This document shows, in pieces, positions 7,124 to 14,953 of a DNA stretch of 63,977 bases. Made by a program: the position numbers and the translations under genes. The notes under the pieces are model-generated. The model saw only the letters and a list, made by a program, of their open reading frames with translations. It searched no databases and was not told the DNA's origin. The stretch comes from Bacillus sp. 2205SS5-2 (GTDB taxonomy: Bacteria > Bacillota > Bacilli > Bacillales > Bacillaceae_K), in NCBI RefSeq assembly GCF_037024155.1, contig NZ_JAYKTS010000023.1:1-63977 (forward strand), written 5' to 3'. Every line of letters begins with the position of its first letter. Position 1 is the first letter of the stretch.

Positions 7124-7435
7124 ATGTATTTTTATTTAGAGAAATATAGAGATATCAACGATTACATAGTTAAAAGGTTCAGCATTAATGATGAAAAATT
7201 AATTAAACTAATACTTGCAGATGTAAATTGTGAAGCTTTGTCGAATGAGTTTTTTCAAAGGCATACTGCATATAAATCATTTGATCATTTTGTTAAAGAG
7301 AATCCGTTTATTGAGAACATAGGTCACAGATTGGTTGTTTATAATGCAGTGAGATTTGATGAGTTTGTCCAGGAGAGCACCAAGTATTTAAATTTTGAGG
7401 ATTTACTTGCTGCTGCTTATAGGCTTTACGTTTAA
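7124..7435 (+). CDS. Phage protein of unknown function
   Basis: 103 residues with GAAGGAGGA upstream of ATG 7124. Predicted all-helical, rich in Phe and Tyr (MYFYLEKYRDINDYIVKRF, ...NFEDLLAAAYRLYV). No membrane segment or motif is recognised. It stands between the AP2-like gene and a small membrane protein. Confidence 0.65.
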   Translation: MYFYLEKYRDINDYIVKRFSINDEKLIKLILADVNCEALSNEFFQRHTAYKSFDHFVKENPFIENIGHRLVVYNAVRFDEFVQESTKYLNFEDLLAAAYRLYV

Positions 7436-7469
7436 CTTTTCTGCACATGTAAAATGAGGAGGAAAAAGA

Positions 7470-7718
7470 ATGAATAAAATTTATAAAGAGTCGTTTGCAA
7501 TTATTCGGCTTGTTCTTTTGATTAAATTCGTATTTTTTACATCGATTGCTTGTGCGATTGCATGGGTGCTCGGAGCAATTTTACAGATTAGTATAAATTA
7601 TTTTATTCCAATTGGATTAATGGTCATTCTGTACATTTTTGTGGGATTGCTTACATTTGTTCAGTTGAAAACAATGAAAAATATTTCTGATCATGTCGGA
7701 AAAGGATTTAAGCTTTAA
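7470..7718 (+). CDS. Small membrane protein
   Basis: 82 residues with GAGGAGG upstream. Two strong membrane segments lie at about residues 12-35 and 40-65 (IRLVLLIKFVFFTSIACAIAW; PIGLMVILYIFVGLLTF), followed by a short basic tail. It is too generic to name. Superinfection exclusion is a possible role for a small prophage membrane protein, but there is no direct support. Confidence 0.65.
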   Translation: MNKIYKESFAIIRLVLLIKFVFFTSIACAIAWVLGAILQISINYFIPIGLMVILYIFVGLLTFVQLKTMKNISDHVGKGFKL

Positions 7719-7726
7719 TTAAGATA

Positions 7727-7763
7727 GGGGAAAATTCCCCGATGTTGCGAGTTATGGTATAGT
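7727..7763 (+). promoter_or_regulatory. Probable promoter and operator of the toxin pair
   Basis: The inverted repeat GGGGAA-AA-TTCCCC (7727-7740) overlaps the expected -35 position of an extended -10 promoter, TGG-TATAGT (-10 at 7758-7763). This layout suits an autoregulated toxin-antitoxin operon. Confidence 0.45.
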
Positions 7764-7846
7764 AAGTAAAAACAGTGGCATATACTAGTCTATCAGCGTT
7801 TAAAAAAGGTGGTGAGTGGTATATGCGAAATGAGGAGGAGAAAGAT

Positions 7847-8002
7847 ATGTTTGCAGATGCAATTAAAAGAAAACCTAAGAATAAGCGAACAAACCTTTTA
7901 TCTACTGCAACACCTAGTGATTTGAAAACTCTCAACGAGAAAACTAAAAAGAATAGAGGTATAAGTAACTTAACCTATAAAAAAGTTTTTGGGGAAAACT
8001 GA
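7847..8002 (+). CDS. Small protein upstream of MazF-like toxin, candidate antitoxin
   Basis: 51 residues. ATG 7847 is chosen because AGGAGGAG ends 7 bases upstream; ATG 7823 is possible (24 codons would not change the frame). The product is very basic (FADAIKRKPKNKRTN, KTLNEKTKKNRG). Its stop is 3 bases before the start of the MazF/PemK-like gene, so the two are almost certainly co-translated. It does not resemble the usual acidic MazE or RHH antitoxins. Confidence 0.6.
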   Translation: MFADAIKRKPKNKRTNLLSTATPSDLKTLNEKTKKNRGISNLTYKKVFGEN

Positions 8003-8005
8003 TAA

Positions 8006-8536
8006 ATGACTGAATCAATTTTTATTGACTCTAATAATTGGTATTTAATTGAAAGAGGATTCTTTTTTCAAGCAGCAATGAGTTATTATTCAGACCAAGA
8101 ACAGCCTTTGAGGTTTTTAAAGAGAGATGAAGAAGGAAATCTCATTATTGAAAGAGAAAATGGAAATTTTGATCCTGTTATTATTGATGGAAGACCTAGA
8201 GCAGTGGAGCAGGATATTGTGATTACTGTTAAACCAAGGCAAGTGATAATTCTTTCAAACAACATTTTAAATAAATCAAAAGATTATGATTACGTGCAAG
8301 TTGCCCCTATTATGGGATTAAAAGAAAGGGATTTAGTTAAAAACTGGTATCAAGATTTGATAAATGATTCTCATATTGGTTTTGCATATATTCCAAGAGG
8401 ACTGTACGGTATTGAAGTTGATTTAACTCAAATCACCACAATCCATAAAAGCATGTTACTTAAAAAACAGACGAAAGTTCCTGAAGACAGAATGAAATTT
8501 ATTGATTCCCATATTGCAGAATTACTGGACATGTGA
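8006..8536 (+). CDS. MazF/PemK-like toxin
   Basis: 176 residues. After a 70-residue extension the segment VKPRQVIILSNN, YDYVQVAPI and VDLTQITTIHKSML follows the PemK/MazF fold, whose members cleave mRNA at short motifs. The family's usual proteins are about 110 residues, so this one is long at the N-terminus. It is preceded by a 51-residue gene 3 bases away and followed by a terminator, giving a self-contained two-gene cassette. The call rests on the spaced pattern and needs a profile search. Confidence 0.6.
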   Translation: MTESIFIDSNNWYLIERGFFFQAAMSYYSDQEQPLRFLKRDEEGNLIIERENGNFDPVIIDGRPRAVEQDIVITVKPRQVIILSNNILNKSKDYDYVQVAPIMGLKERDLVKNWYQDLINDSHIGFAYIPRGLYGIEVDLTQITTIHKSMLLKKQTKVPEDRMKFIDSHIAELLDM

Positions 8537-8548
8537 AATGTTTTTATG

Positions 8549-8579
8549 AGTCTCACCATTATCTGTGGTGGGTCTTTTT
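8549..8579 (+). terminator. Intrinsic terminator of the toxin cassette
   Basis: TCACCA pairs with TGGTGG, followed by CTTTTT. It lies 13 bases after the toxin stop. Confidence 0.65.
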
Positions 8580-8618
8580 GCGTTGAAAAAAATAGGGAGA
8601 ATGTTAAGGAGTGACGAA

Positions 8619-8777
8619 ATGAAAAAATTAAACAAAATGATTGTTAAAAAATATAATGGTGAAACTTTGAACGAGTATGTTAGCTACAATGAGTACGAAG
8701 AAAAAGATATTGAAGGTGTATTGGAAGCTGAGGGTGCTGACTACCTGACGCTTGATGTGGAGTATCATAAGGGATAG
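8619..8777 (+). CDS. Small phage protein (52 residues)
   Basis: ATG 8619 has AAGGAG at the right distance; the longer frame from 8565 starts inside the terminator. The protein MKKLNKMIVKKYNGETLNEY... ends in an acidic stretch (YEEKDIEGVLEAEGADYLTL). No family is recognised. Its order, between the toxin cassette and another short gene, suggests an early accessory operon. Confidence 0.6.
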   Translation: MKKLNKMIVKKYNGETLNEYVSYNEYEEKDIEGVLEAEGADYLTLDVEYHKG

Positions 8778-8877
8778 TTTTTGTTTGGTGAAAAGTTTTG
8801 CTTTTAAAGTTGATGAATTGAGGCAGGGAATCACTTCCTTTTATCGAATTAGTTCGGTGAGGGGAGGTGGTGTGACT

Positions 8878-9111
8878 GTGAATAAAGAATTGAATAGATT
8901 TATAGTTAAATGTGTTTGTGAAGAAAAGGTGTTAATTGATATTAGTGTAGATAATGAGATGTGTGCTAATTATGTTTCTTCTTTGCAAATAAGTGATGTA
9001 ATAAGCTTTAAGGGGATGAAGTATTCTAAAGAACATGTGGAACTGATTCATCATCAGGTCGGTAGTTTATGGTTAGAAGTAATTGTTTATTTAAAGCAAA
9101 TAGTTGATTAG
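8878..9111 (+). CDS. Small phage protein (77 residues)
   Basis: GTG 8878 follows GGGGAGGTGG; a second GTG at 8872 is too close to the site. The protein (MNKELNRFIVKCVCEEKVL...) contains a VCE-rich strand region and ends YLKQIVD. No motif is recognised. It is followed by a terminator at 9126. Confidence 0.6.
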   Translation: MNKELNRFIVKCVCEEKVLIDISVDNEMCANYVSSLQISDVISFKGMKYSKEHVELIHHQVGSLWLEVIVYLKQIVD

Positions 9112-9125
9112 AAAATAGTATTTCG

Positions 9126-9151
9126 TCATCTCAATTGAGGTGGCTTTTTTA
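9126..9151 (+). terminator. Intrinsic terminator
   Basis: CATCTCA-ATT-GAGGTG forms a short stem followed by CTTTTTT. Confidence 0.7.
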
Positions 9152-9172
9152 TTTTGAGGGAGGAATTTTATA

Positions 9173-9346
9173 ATGAATGACTTAAAATATATTAGAAAAA
9201 TTATAGGGTTGATTATGGCAAACACAGGTATAAGTCATGAGGAGTTATCAAAATTAACAGTTGAGAGTACTCTAGCAATAGGAGAAGCGATACTAGGGGA
9301 AAAATGCTTGAACAGATTAAGAAAGGAATTGGATGTTAGCCTTTAA
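9173..9346 (+). CDS. Small helical phage protein (57 residues)
   Basis: ATG 9173 follows GAGGGAGGA. The sequence MNDLKYIRKIIGLIMANTGI... has an HTH-like helical pattern in the middle (ISHEELSKLTVESTLAIGEA), with KCLNRLRKELDVSL at the end. It may be a small regulator, but the helix-turn-helix is not certain. The LexA-box promoter lies just downstream. Confidence 0.6.
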   Translation: MNDLKYIRKIIGLIMANTGISHEELSKLTVESTLAIGEAILGEKCLNRLRKELDVSL

Positions 9347-9379
9347 ATGTAATAAGATTATTAATTATCACTAAATTAG

Positions 9380-9408
9380 TTGTTCAGAACGATTGTTCGT
9401 ATTATAAT
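9380..9408 (+). promoter_or_regulatory. SOS (LexA/DinR) box inside a sigma-A promoter
   Basis: The promoter is TTGTTC (9380-9385), a 17-bp spacer and TATAAT (9403-9408). The spacer contains GAAC-GATT-GTTC at 9387-9398, a perfect match to the GAACNNNNGTTC core of the Bacillus LexA site. LexA bound there would block the promoter until DNA damage. It drives the genes starting at 9430. Confidence 0.8.
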
Positions 9409-9429
9409 TGTTCTGAGGCGGTGATTTAT

Positions 9430-9915
9430 GTGGATATTAGAATTGTAAGTGTATTAATTTCTGCGTCAGTAGCATTATTTATTGCTGTTTTGAACCATTT
9501 TATTATAACACCTTACAAAGAGAGCAGAAATAGAAAAAGAGAGCAGTTAAAAAACCTATACGCTCCTCTATATGGAATAATTAATGTTAGAATTAAGATG
9601 GTGAAAGAATTTTCACTAAGGTCGAAAAAATTAATGCTAGGTAGTACTGAAGGGATAGAATATCAATCAAGGGAAAACATGGAGAAATTTATCTTAGAAA
9701 AGGCTGGATACGCTTCTAATGAACTGTTAGATGCTTGGATAGAATATTCTTCACAACTTACTGGAATTGAAGCAGAAAACACTGAACGATTAGTTATCAC
9801 TGTCGTAAAAGAGTACAACCAATTAAAAAAGAAATTAAATCTCCCTTATAATGCAGAAGAATTAAGGACTGGCATCCCAGAAAGTATAAAAGAATATAGG
9901 GATTTTATATCTTAG
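9430..9915 (+). CDS. Membrane-anchored phage protein under LexA control
   Basis: 161 residues from GTG 9430 (GAGGCGG 9 bases upstream); GTG 9421 abuts the site. One N-terminal membrane segment (VLISASVALFIAVLNHFII) is followed by a basic turn and a helical cytoplasmic domain with KREQLKNLYAPLYGII, a pattern common in small phage and chromosomal anchor proteins. No enzyme motif is seen. Its own LexA-box promoter and a terminator at 9914 mark it as a DNA-damage-inducible unit, so it could be an exclusion or cell-division effector. That is inference. Confidence 0.65.
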   Translation: MDIRIVSVLISASVALFIAVLNHFIITPYKESRNRKREQLKNLYAPLYGIINVRIKMVKEFSLRSKKLMLGSTEGIEYQSRENMEKFILEKAGYASNELLDAWIEYSSQLTGIEAENTERLVITVVKEYNQLKKKLNLPYNAEELRTGIPESIKEYRDFIS

Positions 9916-9941
9916 ACATCTCATATGAAGGTGTCTTTTTA
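9914..9941 (+). terminator. Intrinsic terminator
   Basis: AGACATC pairs with GGTGTCT (one G-U pair), followed by TTTTT. Confidence 0.65.
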
Positions 9942-9972
9942 TTTTAGCACAATTAGAAATTGGAGGGATTCG

Positions 9973-10266
9973 ATGAAAGGTCAAATATTATGTGATACTA
10001 ATTATTTCGATGAGCAATTTGTAAGAGTGGTAGAACAACTCGGAAAAGAGTTACATGAGCAAAGATGGATTCCAGAAGTTGTTAGAGGATATCTACTTCA
10101 CCTGGAAAAGCAGATTGAAGAAGCGAAAGATATTGTTGAGGAAATAATAAATGCAACTACTCAAGATCAGAATGAGCTAAGACTAGCTAGCATTCAGAAA
10201 AAAACAATTGAATTGTCAAAAGAGATGGATGATTTTATTAAGCGATGGGATAAGGTAAATGATTAA
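9973..10266 (+). CDS. Phage protein of unknown function (97 residues)
   Basis: ATG 9973 follows TGGAGGGA. Helical and acidic, with a possible coiled coil (HLEKQIEEAKDIVEEIINAT). It overlaps the next gene by 8 bases. No family is recognised. It opens the run of small genes that leads into HNH and terminase. Confidence 0.6.
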   Translation: MKGQILCDTNYFDEQFVRVVEQLGKELHEQRWIPEVVRGYLLHLEKQIEEAKDIVEEIINATTQDQNELRLASIQKKTIELSKEMDDFIKRWDKVND

Positions 10267-10456
10267 CTTAAATATTAATGCTGATAATGTCATCGGAAGA
10301 TTGGACGAATGTCAATTAGAGCTTGAATCAATATTAGATCAAATAAAACATTTTGAAGAAAAGTATAAAGATATTATCATGATGGATGCACATTTAACAG
10401 TGGAATTTAATGAGGATGAGATTGTTAATATGATGGTGTCTAATTTGGTTGATTGA
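10259..10456 (+). CDS. Small phage protein (65 residues)
   Basis: ATG 10259 overlaps the end of the previous gene, so it is probably translated by coupling. Acidic and helical (GRLDECQLELESILDQIKHF). No family is recognised. Confidence 0.55.
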   Translation: MINLNINADNVIGRLDECQLELESILDQIKHFEEKYKDIIMMDAHLTVEFNEDEIVNMMVSNLVD

Positions 10457-10474
10457 AGAAAGGTTGATGAGTTG

Positions 10475-10726
10475 ATGAAGTCTTATGAGGTAATAAAGAG
10501 ATTTAAAGATAAGTATAGTAATGAGTCGTTTAATGTGGGAACTATGTACATATCAGACGATGAAGATAGAGTGGAAGAGTTACATGGTAAAGGATATCTT
10601 AGCGTTGAGCAAGATACATTAATTAAGCATGTAGGCGGAGGATATTATGTCCTGTCAAATGGTGAGAAGGTAAGGGGTAAGGAGAAGGCTCTAGAAGCAT
10701 TGAAAGATGTGAGTGTGGATGAGTAA
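10475..10726 (+). CDS. Small conserved-type phage protein before HNH
   Basis: 83 residues from ATG 10475 (AAAGG upstream). The N-terminal part (VIKRFKDKYSNESFNVGTMY) and the glycine turn followed by YYVLSNGEKVRGKEKALEAL are typical of a short protein often found just ahead of phage HNH or head genes. It overlaps the HNH gene by 8 bases. Function unknown. Confidence 0.6.
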   Translation: MKSYEVIKRFKDKYSNESFNVGTMYISDDEDRVEELHGKGYLSVEQDTLIKHVGGGYYVLSNGEKVRGKEKALEALKDVSVDE

Positions 10727-10964
10727 CGACTTCTATCGATCTATAGTTTGGAGAAAGAAAAGAGAATACATATTAAAGCGTGATGGATTCTTGTGTCAAG
10801 AGTGCAAGAAGTATGGCGTCAATCGTGATGCGAATATAGTGCATCACATAAAAGAGCTGGAACACCATCCTGAGTTAAGGTTGAGCAATAATAATTTAGT
10901 TTCGGTCTGTGCGAAATGTCATAACAAATTGCACCCAGAAAAAGGTGGAAGGAGAAAATTTTAA
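10719..10964 (+). CDS. HNH endonuclease
   Basis: 81 residues from ATG 10719. It has two CxxC pairs (CQEC, CAKC) that bind zinc, the HH pair (IVHHIKEL), the central N (NNLVSV) and the last H (CHNKLH), so the HNH catalytic set is complete. In phages with a P27-type small terminase, a gene in this place works with terminase at cos to cut and package DNA. That points to cohesive ends for this phage. Confidence 0.9.
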   Translation: MSNDFYRSIVWRKKREYILKRDGFLCQECKKYGVNRDANIVHHIKELEHHPELRLSNNNLVSVCAKCHNKLHPEKGGRRKF

Positions 10965-11080
10965 TCCCCCCATCATTATTTCTGTTGATTAAACGCTTAG
11001 GAACCGGTGGAGGGTAACTTTTTCCAACTACGCACCATTTTACAATAAAAGGGGATTTTCTATTTCTGATTAAAAGGAGG
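10965..11080 (+). other. HNH-terminase intergenic region, candidate cos
   Basis: A 116-base gap sits between HNH and small terminase in an otherwise overlapping gene set. It contains a C run (TCCCCCCATC), GAACCGGTGGAGGG and an oppositely biased AAGGGGAT. Cos sites of HNH-encoding siphophages are usually at this place. The nicking positions cannot be read from the sequence. Confidence 0.35.
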
Positions 11081-11087
11081 GGTGAGT

Positions 11088-11477
11088 ATGGCTAAAATGT
11101 CAGATGAGGAAAAAGCGGTGAGAAAAATTATTAGAAAAACGGAGAAGGATATGCAATCGCTTGGCACATATCGTCCTCAGTTTGATTCGGCAATTAGAGT
11201 CTACTCAGAAATGCGATTCCAGTATGATGTGCTCATGCAGCAATTTTATGCAGATGGTTGTAAAATATCTGAAGAATACACCAATAAAGCTGGTGCAAAA
11301 AACATTCGTAAAACAGCAATGTACCTTTCGCTCGAAACGTTGCGTAAAGATATTGTCAATCACGAAAATTTATTAGGTCTAACTCCTGCTGGACTAAAGA
11401 GAATTAATGATGAGATGGCAAAGAAGAAAAAGAAAATGAGTAAATTAGATTTGGCGTTGAGCTCACTTGACAAGTGA
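11088..11477 (+). CDS. terS: Terminase small subunit, P27 family
   Basis: 129 residues from ATG 11088 (AAAGGAGG with proper spacing; GTG 11082 is too close). The sequence LGTYRPQFDSAIRVYSEMRF... through LLGLTPAGLKRINDEM fits the P27-type small terminase (Terminase_4). It recognises phage DNA and loads the large subunit. It ends in a lysine-rich tail and overlaps the large subunit gene by 11 bases. Confidence 0.85.
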   Translation: MAKMSDEEKAVRKIIRKTEKDMQSLGTYRPQFDSAIRVYSEMRFQYDVLMQQFYADGCKISEEYTNKAGAKNIRKTAMYLSLETLRKDIVNHENLLGLTPAGLKRINDEMAKKKKKMSKLDLALSSLDK

Positions 11478-13167
11478 AAACTTCCAGGCGGTATTAAAAT
11501 ATGCCAATGATATAGTTGCAGGAAAAAAAATAGCATGTAAAGAATTAATACAAGGCTGTCAAAGGTTTTTAAATCACCTTGAGGATGAAAGGTATGAACT
11601 AAAACACAAAGATGCTGAGTTTTGTATAACAATAATTGAAAAAACATTTACACACATTAAAGGTACCGCCAAAGGAAAACCATATATACTCGAGGACTGG
11701 CAAAAGTTTATAGTCTACAATGTGGCAGGATTATATATAAAAGGAAAATCTGAAAGGCTCTATAAAGAGGCTTTTATTTTTTTGCCTAGAAAGAACAGTA
11801 AAACTTTTTTTGCATCAGCATTAGCTTGGGCAATGTCGTTACTAGAAAAAAAGTATTATTCGGTGCTTTACATAATTGCTACAAAGTTGGACAGGGCGCT
11901 TGAAGCCTTTTACAACATCCTAGAAAACATAGAAATCATGGGGGAAAGAGACAACTTTAGAGTTCTTGACAACAATAGCGAACACAGTATTTCTCGCTCT
12001 TTTTATGATCAAGAAGACAATAAAACTGGCGCAATGAAGATACAAGCCTTGGCGTCCGATGCAAAGAAAGCAGACGGACTAAACGGAAATATTTTCATTT
12101 TGGATGAGATACATGCTTATAAAAACTCTAATGAGTATTTTGTATACAAACAAGCGATGAAGGCATATGTAAATAAATTGCTAATCGGAATCACCACGGC
12201 AGGATCTAATATGAGTAGTTTTTGTTATCAGCGATTACAATACTGTCAAAAAATACTAAACAAAGAAGTCGAAGATGAGCAATATTTTATCTTTATCACA
12301 AAGGCTGATAATCCTGAAGATTATACAAATCCTCAAGAGCATGAAAAAGCAAATCCTAATTATGGCGTCACGATTAGACCGGAAGATATTATGGCAGAAT
12401 CACTTCAGGCTCAAAACGATGTATCGGCTAGGGATGAATTTTTAAATAAATCGTTAAACATTTACACTAATACGATGAGCGCATATTTTAATATTGCAGA
12501 GGTACAAGCCTCGGATGAAGAGTACAATTACACTCTTGGAGATTTGGCAAAGCTACCTATCACATGGTATGGGGGAGCTGATTTAGCAAGACTATACGAT
12601 TTATGCGGTGTTTCACTGTATGGAACCTATAATGATATAGACATTGCGATTACTCACGGATTTATTCCTATTACTCAAGCTAAAGCCAAAGCAGAAGAGG
12701 ACAACATTCCTTTCTTTTGGTGGAAAGAACAATCGTGGCTGACTATGACTAATAGCGAAATCACCGATTACGAAGAAATAGTAAAATGGTTTAAAAAAAT
12801 GAAGAGCAAGGGATTTAAAATTAAGAATGTTGGATTTGATAAGCAATACTCTCGTGATTTTGTTCGATCAATGCAAAAAGCAAAATTTAAAATGGAGAAC
12901 TCTGATCAAGCCTACTGGAAAAAGTCTGAAGCATTCCGAGAAATCGAGAAAAAAATAAAAAAGAGGCAATTCTCTTACTTACATAATAAGGCGTTTGAGT
13001 ATTGTATCAGCAACGTCAAGGCAGTAGAAGATTCCAACGATAAAGTGAGATACGAAAAAGTGCACGATAATTTTAGAATTGATTTATTCGATGCGACTGT
13101 TTTTGCTTGTAAACAATCTATTTTAGCAAGAGATAAAGGAGACAAACTTAAAAGTTGGTTTGAATAA
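11467..13167 (+). CDS. terL: Terminase large subunit
   Basis: 566 residues from TTG 11467, inside the end of the small-subunit gene and probably translated by coupling. The ATPase has Walker A in FLPRKNSKTFFASALAW and Walker B in NIFILDEIHAY. The C-terminal nuclease has the acidic positions GGADLARLYD, VGFDKQYSRDF and RIDLFDATVFA. It belongs to the HK97/Terminase_1 type. It pumps DNA into the prohead and makes the terminal cuts together with HNH. Confidence 0.95.
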   Translation: MTSENFQAVLKYANDIVAGKKIACKELIQGCQRFLNHLEDERYELKHKDAEFCITIIEKTFTHIKGTAKGKPYILEDWQKFIVYNVAGLYIKGKSERLYKEAFIFLPRKNSKTFFASALAWAMSLLEKKYYSVLYIIATKLDRALEAFYNILENIEIMGERDNFRVLDNNSEHSISRSFYDQEDNKTGAMKIQALASDAKKADGLNGNIFILDEIHAYKNSNEYFVYKQAMKAYVNKLLIGITTAGSNMSSFCYQRLQYCQKILNKEVEDEQYFIFITKADNPEDYTNPQEHEKANPNYGVTIRPEDIMAESLQAQNDVSARDEFLNKSLNIYTNTMSAYFNIAEVQASDEEYNYTLGDLAKLPITWYGGADLARLYDLCGVSLYGTYNDIDIAITHGFIPITQAKAKAEEDNIPFFWWKEQSWLTMTNSEITDYEEIVKWFKKMKSKGFKIKNVGFDKQYSRDFVRSMQKAKFKMENSDQAYWKKSEAFREIEKKIKKRQFSYLHNKAFEYCISNVKAVEDSNDKVRYEKVHDNFRIDLFDATVFACKQSILARDKGDKLKSWFE

Positions 13168-13174
13168 GAGGGAG

Positions 13175-14368
13175 GTGATTACTATATTTGGATTTAATAA
13201 AAAGAAGCAAAAAAGAAGCACAAATCCAGTGGGGTATTGGCTGTCCGGTGGAGATTCTAAAGACATACTGTTGCCTACTGGATTTGTACCTATCACAAAA
13301 AATGAGGAAGTAAAGAAATGTCGTCATAAAATTGCTGATCTTGTGTCAAGTATGACAATCATGCTGATGGAAAATGGTGATAACGGAGATGTTCGTTTAA
13401 AGAATGAACTTTCCAAAAAGATTGACATTAATCCAAATAAAAACATGATACGGAAAAATTTTATCTATAAGGTTGTAGATGATATGATTTCGGCTGGAAA
13501 TAGTGTTGTCCAACCAAGGATGAGTGGCAATCTAATTGACAACTTAATTATTTGGGATATTAATAGAGTAAATTTTAAAGGAAATGAAGAGGGATATACA
13601 ATTTCAATCAATAATGTGCACTATGACCCAGACGAACTCCTTCATTTTTCTTTGATACCAGATGACGAATTGCCTTATAAAGGTCAAGGCTATATCAACA
13701 CAATTAAAGATACAATCACAAATCTAGTGCAAGCAAACACTACAAAAACAGTATTTTTAAAAAGTAAGTGGAAACCCTCTCTAATCATCAAAGTGCAAGG
13801 CGATGCAGAAGAGATACAGGATTCGGAAATGAGAGAAAAGTTGCTTAATAGTTATATTGGAGACACTGAGGCCGGGAAGCCGTGGTTGATCCCTGCAGAT
13901 GAAATTGACGTACAAGAAGTGAGACCGTTAACACTGCAAGACTTGGCCATACAAGAGAGTATTGTACTTGATAAACGATCAGTTGCGTCTGCTTTCGGTG
14001 TTCCTAGTTTTATGATTGGAATTGGAGATTTTAATAAAGATGAGTACAATAATTTTATTAGTTCTGTGATAATGCCAATTGCAAAATCAATCGAACAAGA
14101 GTTAACAAAGAAACTTGTTTACTCTCCTACGTGGTATTTTAAGTTTAATCCAAAAAGCTTAATGCAATACAATCTCAGCGAAAAAACATCACATGTCAAA
14201 GAGCTGGTGGCGAGTGGTATGATTTCCAGAAATGAAGGAAGGGGCTTGTTCGACTACTCTCCAGTTGATGGACTTAATGAATATGTCGTACTAGAAAACT
14301 TTATTCCCGTTGCCGATGTAGGTAAACAAAAGAAACTAAAAGGCGATGATGAAGGGGGTGAGGACTAA
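13175..14368 (+). CDS. Portal protein, HK97 type
   Basis: About 398 residues. The start is unclear: AGGGAGGTG (13169-13177) would best serve a start near 13184, where the frame has ATA; GTG 13175 lies within the site itself and TTG 13160 lies upstream of it. The body (GYWLSGGDS, KCRHKIADLVSSM, LSGNLIDNL-like, QESIVLDKRSVASAFGVPSFM) fits the phage portal family. The portal forms the dodecameric ring through which DNA passes. The protease gene follows with an overlapping stop/start. Confidence 0.9.
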   Translation: MITIFGFNKKKQKRSTNPVGYWLSGGDSKDILLPTGFVPITKNEEVKKCRHKIADLVSSMTIMLMENGDNGDVRLKNELSKKIDINPNKNMIRKNFIYKVVDDMISAGNSVVQPRMSGNLIDNLIIWDINRVNFKGNEEGYTISINNVHYDPDELLHFSLIPDDELPYKGQGYINTIKDTITNLVQANTTKTVFLKSKWKPSLIIKVQGDAEEIQDSEMREKLLNSYIGDTEAGKPWLIPADEIDVQEVRPLTLQDLAIQESIVLDKRSVASAFGVPSFMIGIGDFNKDEYNNFISSVIMPIAKSIEQELTKKLVYSPTWYFKFNPKSLMQYNLSEKTSHVKELVASGMISRNEGRGLFDYSPVDGLNEYVVLENFIPVADVGKQKKLKGDDEGGED

Positions 14369-14953
14369 ATGAAAAAGGAAAAAATGGTCAGGGAATATCG
14401 CACAAAATTTAATATAACTCGTGCTGAAGATACTCCTGATGAGTTAATCATTGAGGGGTATTTTGCACTATATGAACAAGAAACCGAGTTGTGGCCAGGG
14501 AGCTTTGAAATTTTATCTAAAGGCTGTTTTGACAACACATTGAGTAACGATATACGAGCGCTGTGGAATCATAATACTCAGTATGTGTTGGGCAGAAACA
14601 AAAGTGGAACTCTGCAATTGAGCTCCGATGAAAAAGGATTATATGGTGTCATAAAATTACCAAACACACAATATGCAAGAGATTTGTACGAACTAGTGGA
14701 ACGAAAAGATGTTGACCAATGTTCGTTCGGGTTTGACATCCTGGATGAAAAACTAGAGGAACTTGCTAATGATTCGTTTCGCTGGAGAATCAATGAGGTT
14801 GATTTACACGAAATTTCAGTTGTGACTTTTCCAGCTTATGAGAATACAAGTGTGCAAGTCAGAGAAAAGCAAATCAAAGAAATGAAAAGTCGAAAGGTTG
14901 AAGCTCAACGACAAAAACTAATTAAACGCTTGGAGGCTGTTAAAAAATGTTGA
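14369..14953 (+). CDS. Prohead protease, HK97 family
   Basis: 194 residues; the ATG shares its first base region with the portal stop (TAAATG), with AAGGGGGTGA upstream. The motifs IEGYFALYEQETEL, LWNHNTQYVLGR (catalytic His) and CSFGFDILDE (catalytic Ser) are those of the U35/HK97 maturation protease. It cleaves the capsid delta domain during head maturation. It overlaps the capsid gene by 7 bases. Confidence 0.93.
   Translation: MKKEKMVREYRTKFNITRAEDTPDELIIEGYFALYEQETELWPGSFEILSKGCFDNTLSNDIRALWNHNTQYVLGRNKSGTLQLSSDEKGLYGVIKLPNTQYARDLYELVERKDVDQCSFGFDILDEKLEELANDSFRWRINEVDLHEISVVTFPAYENTSVQVREKQIKEMKSRKVEAQRQKLIKRLEAVKKC

Noticed and set aside
11360-11647. Minus-strand frame of 95 codons
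   Set aside because: Antisense to the small and large terminase genes, rich in Phe and Leu as expected of a shadow.
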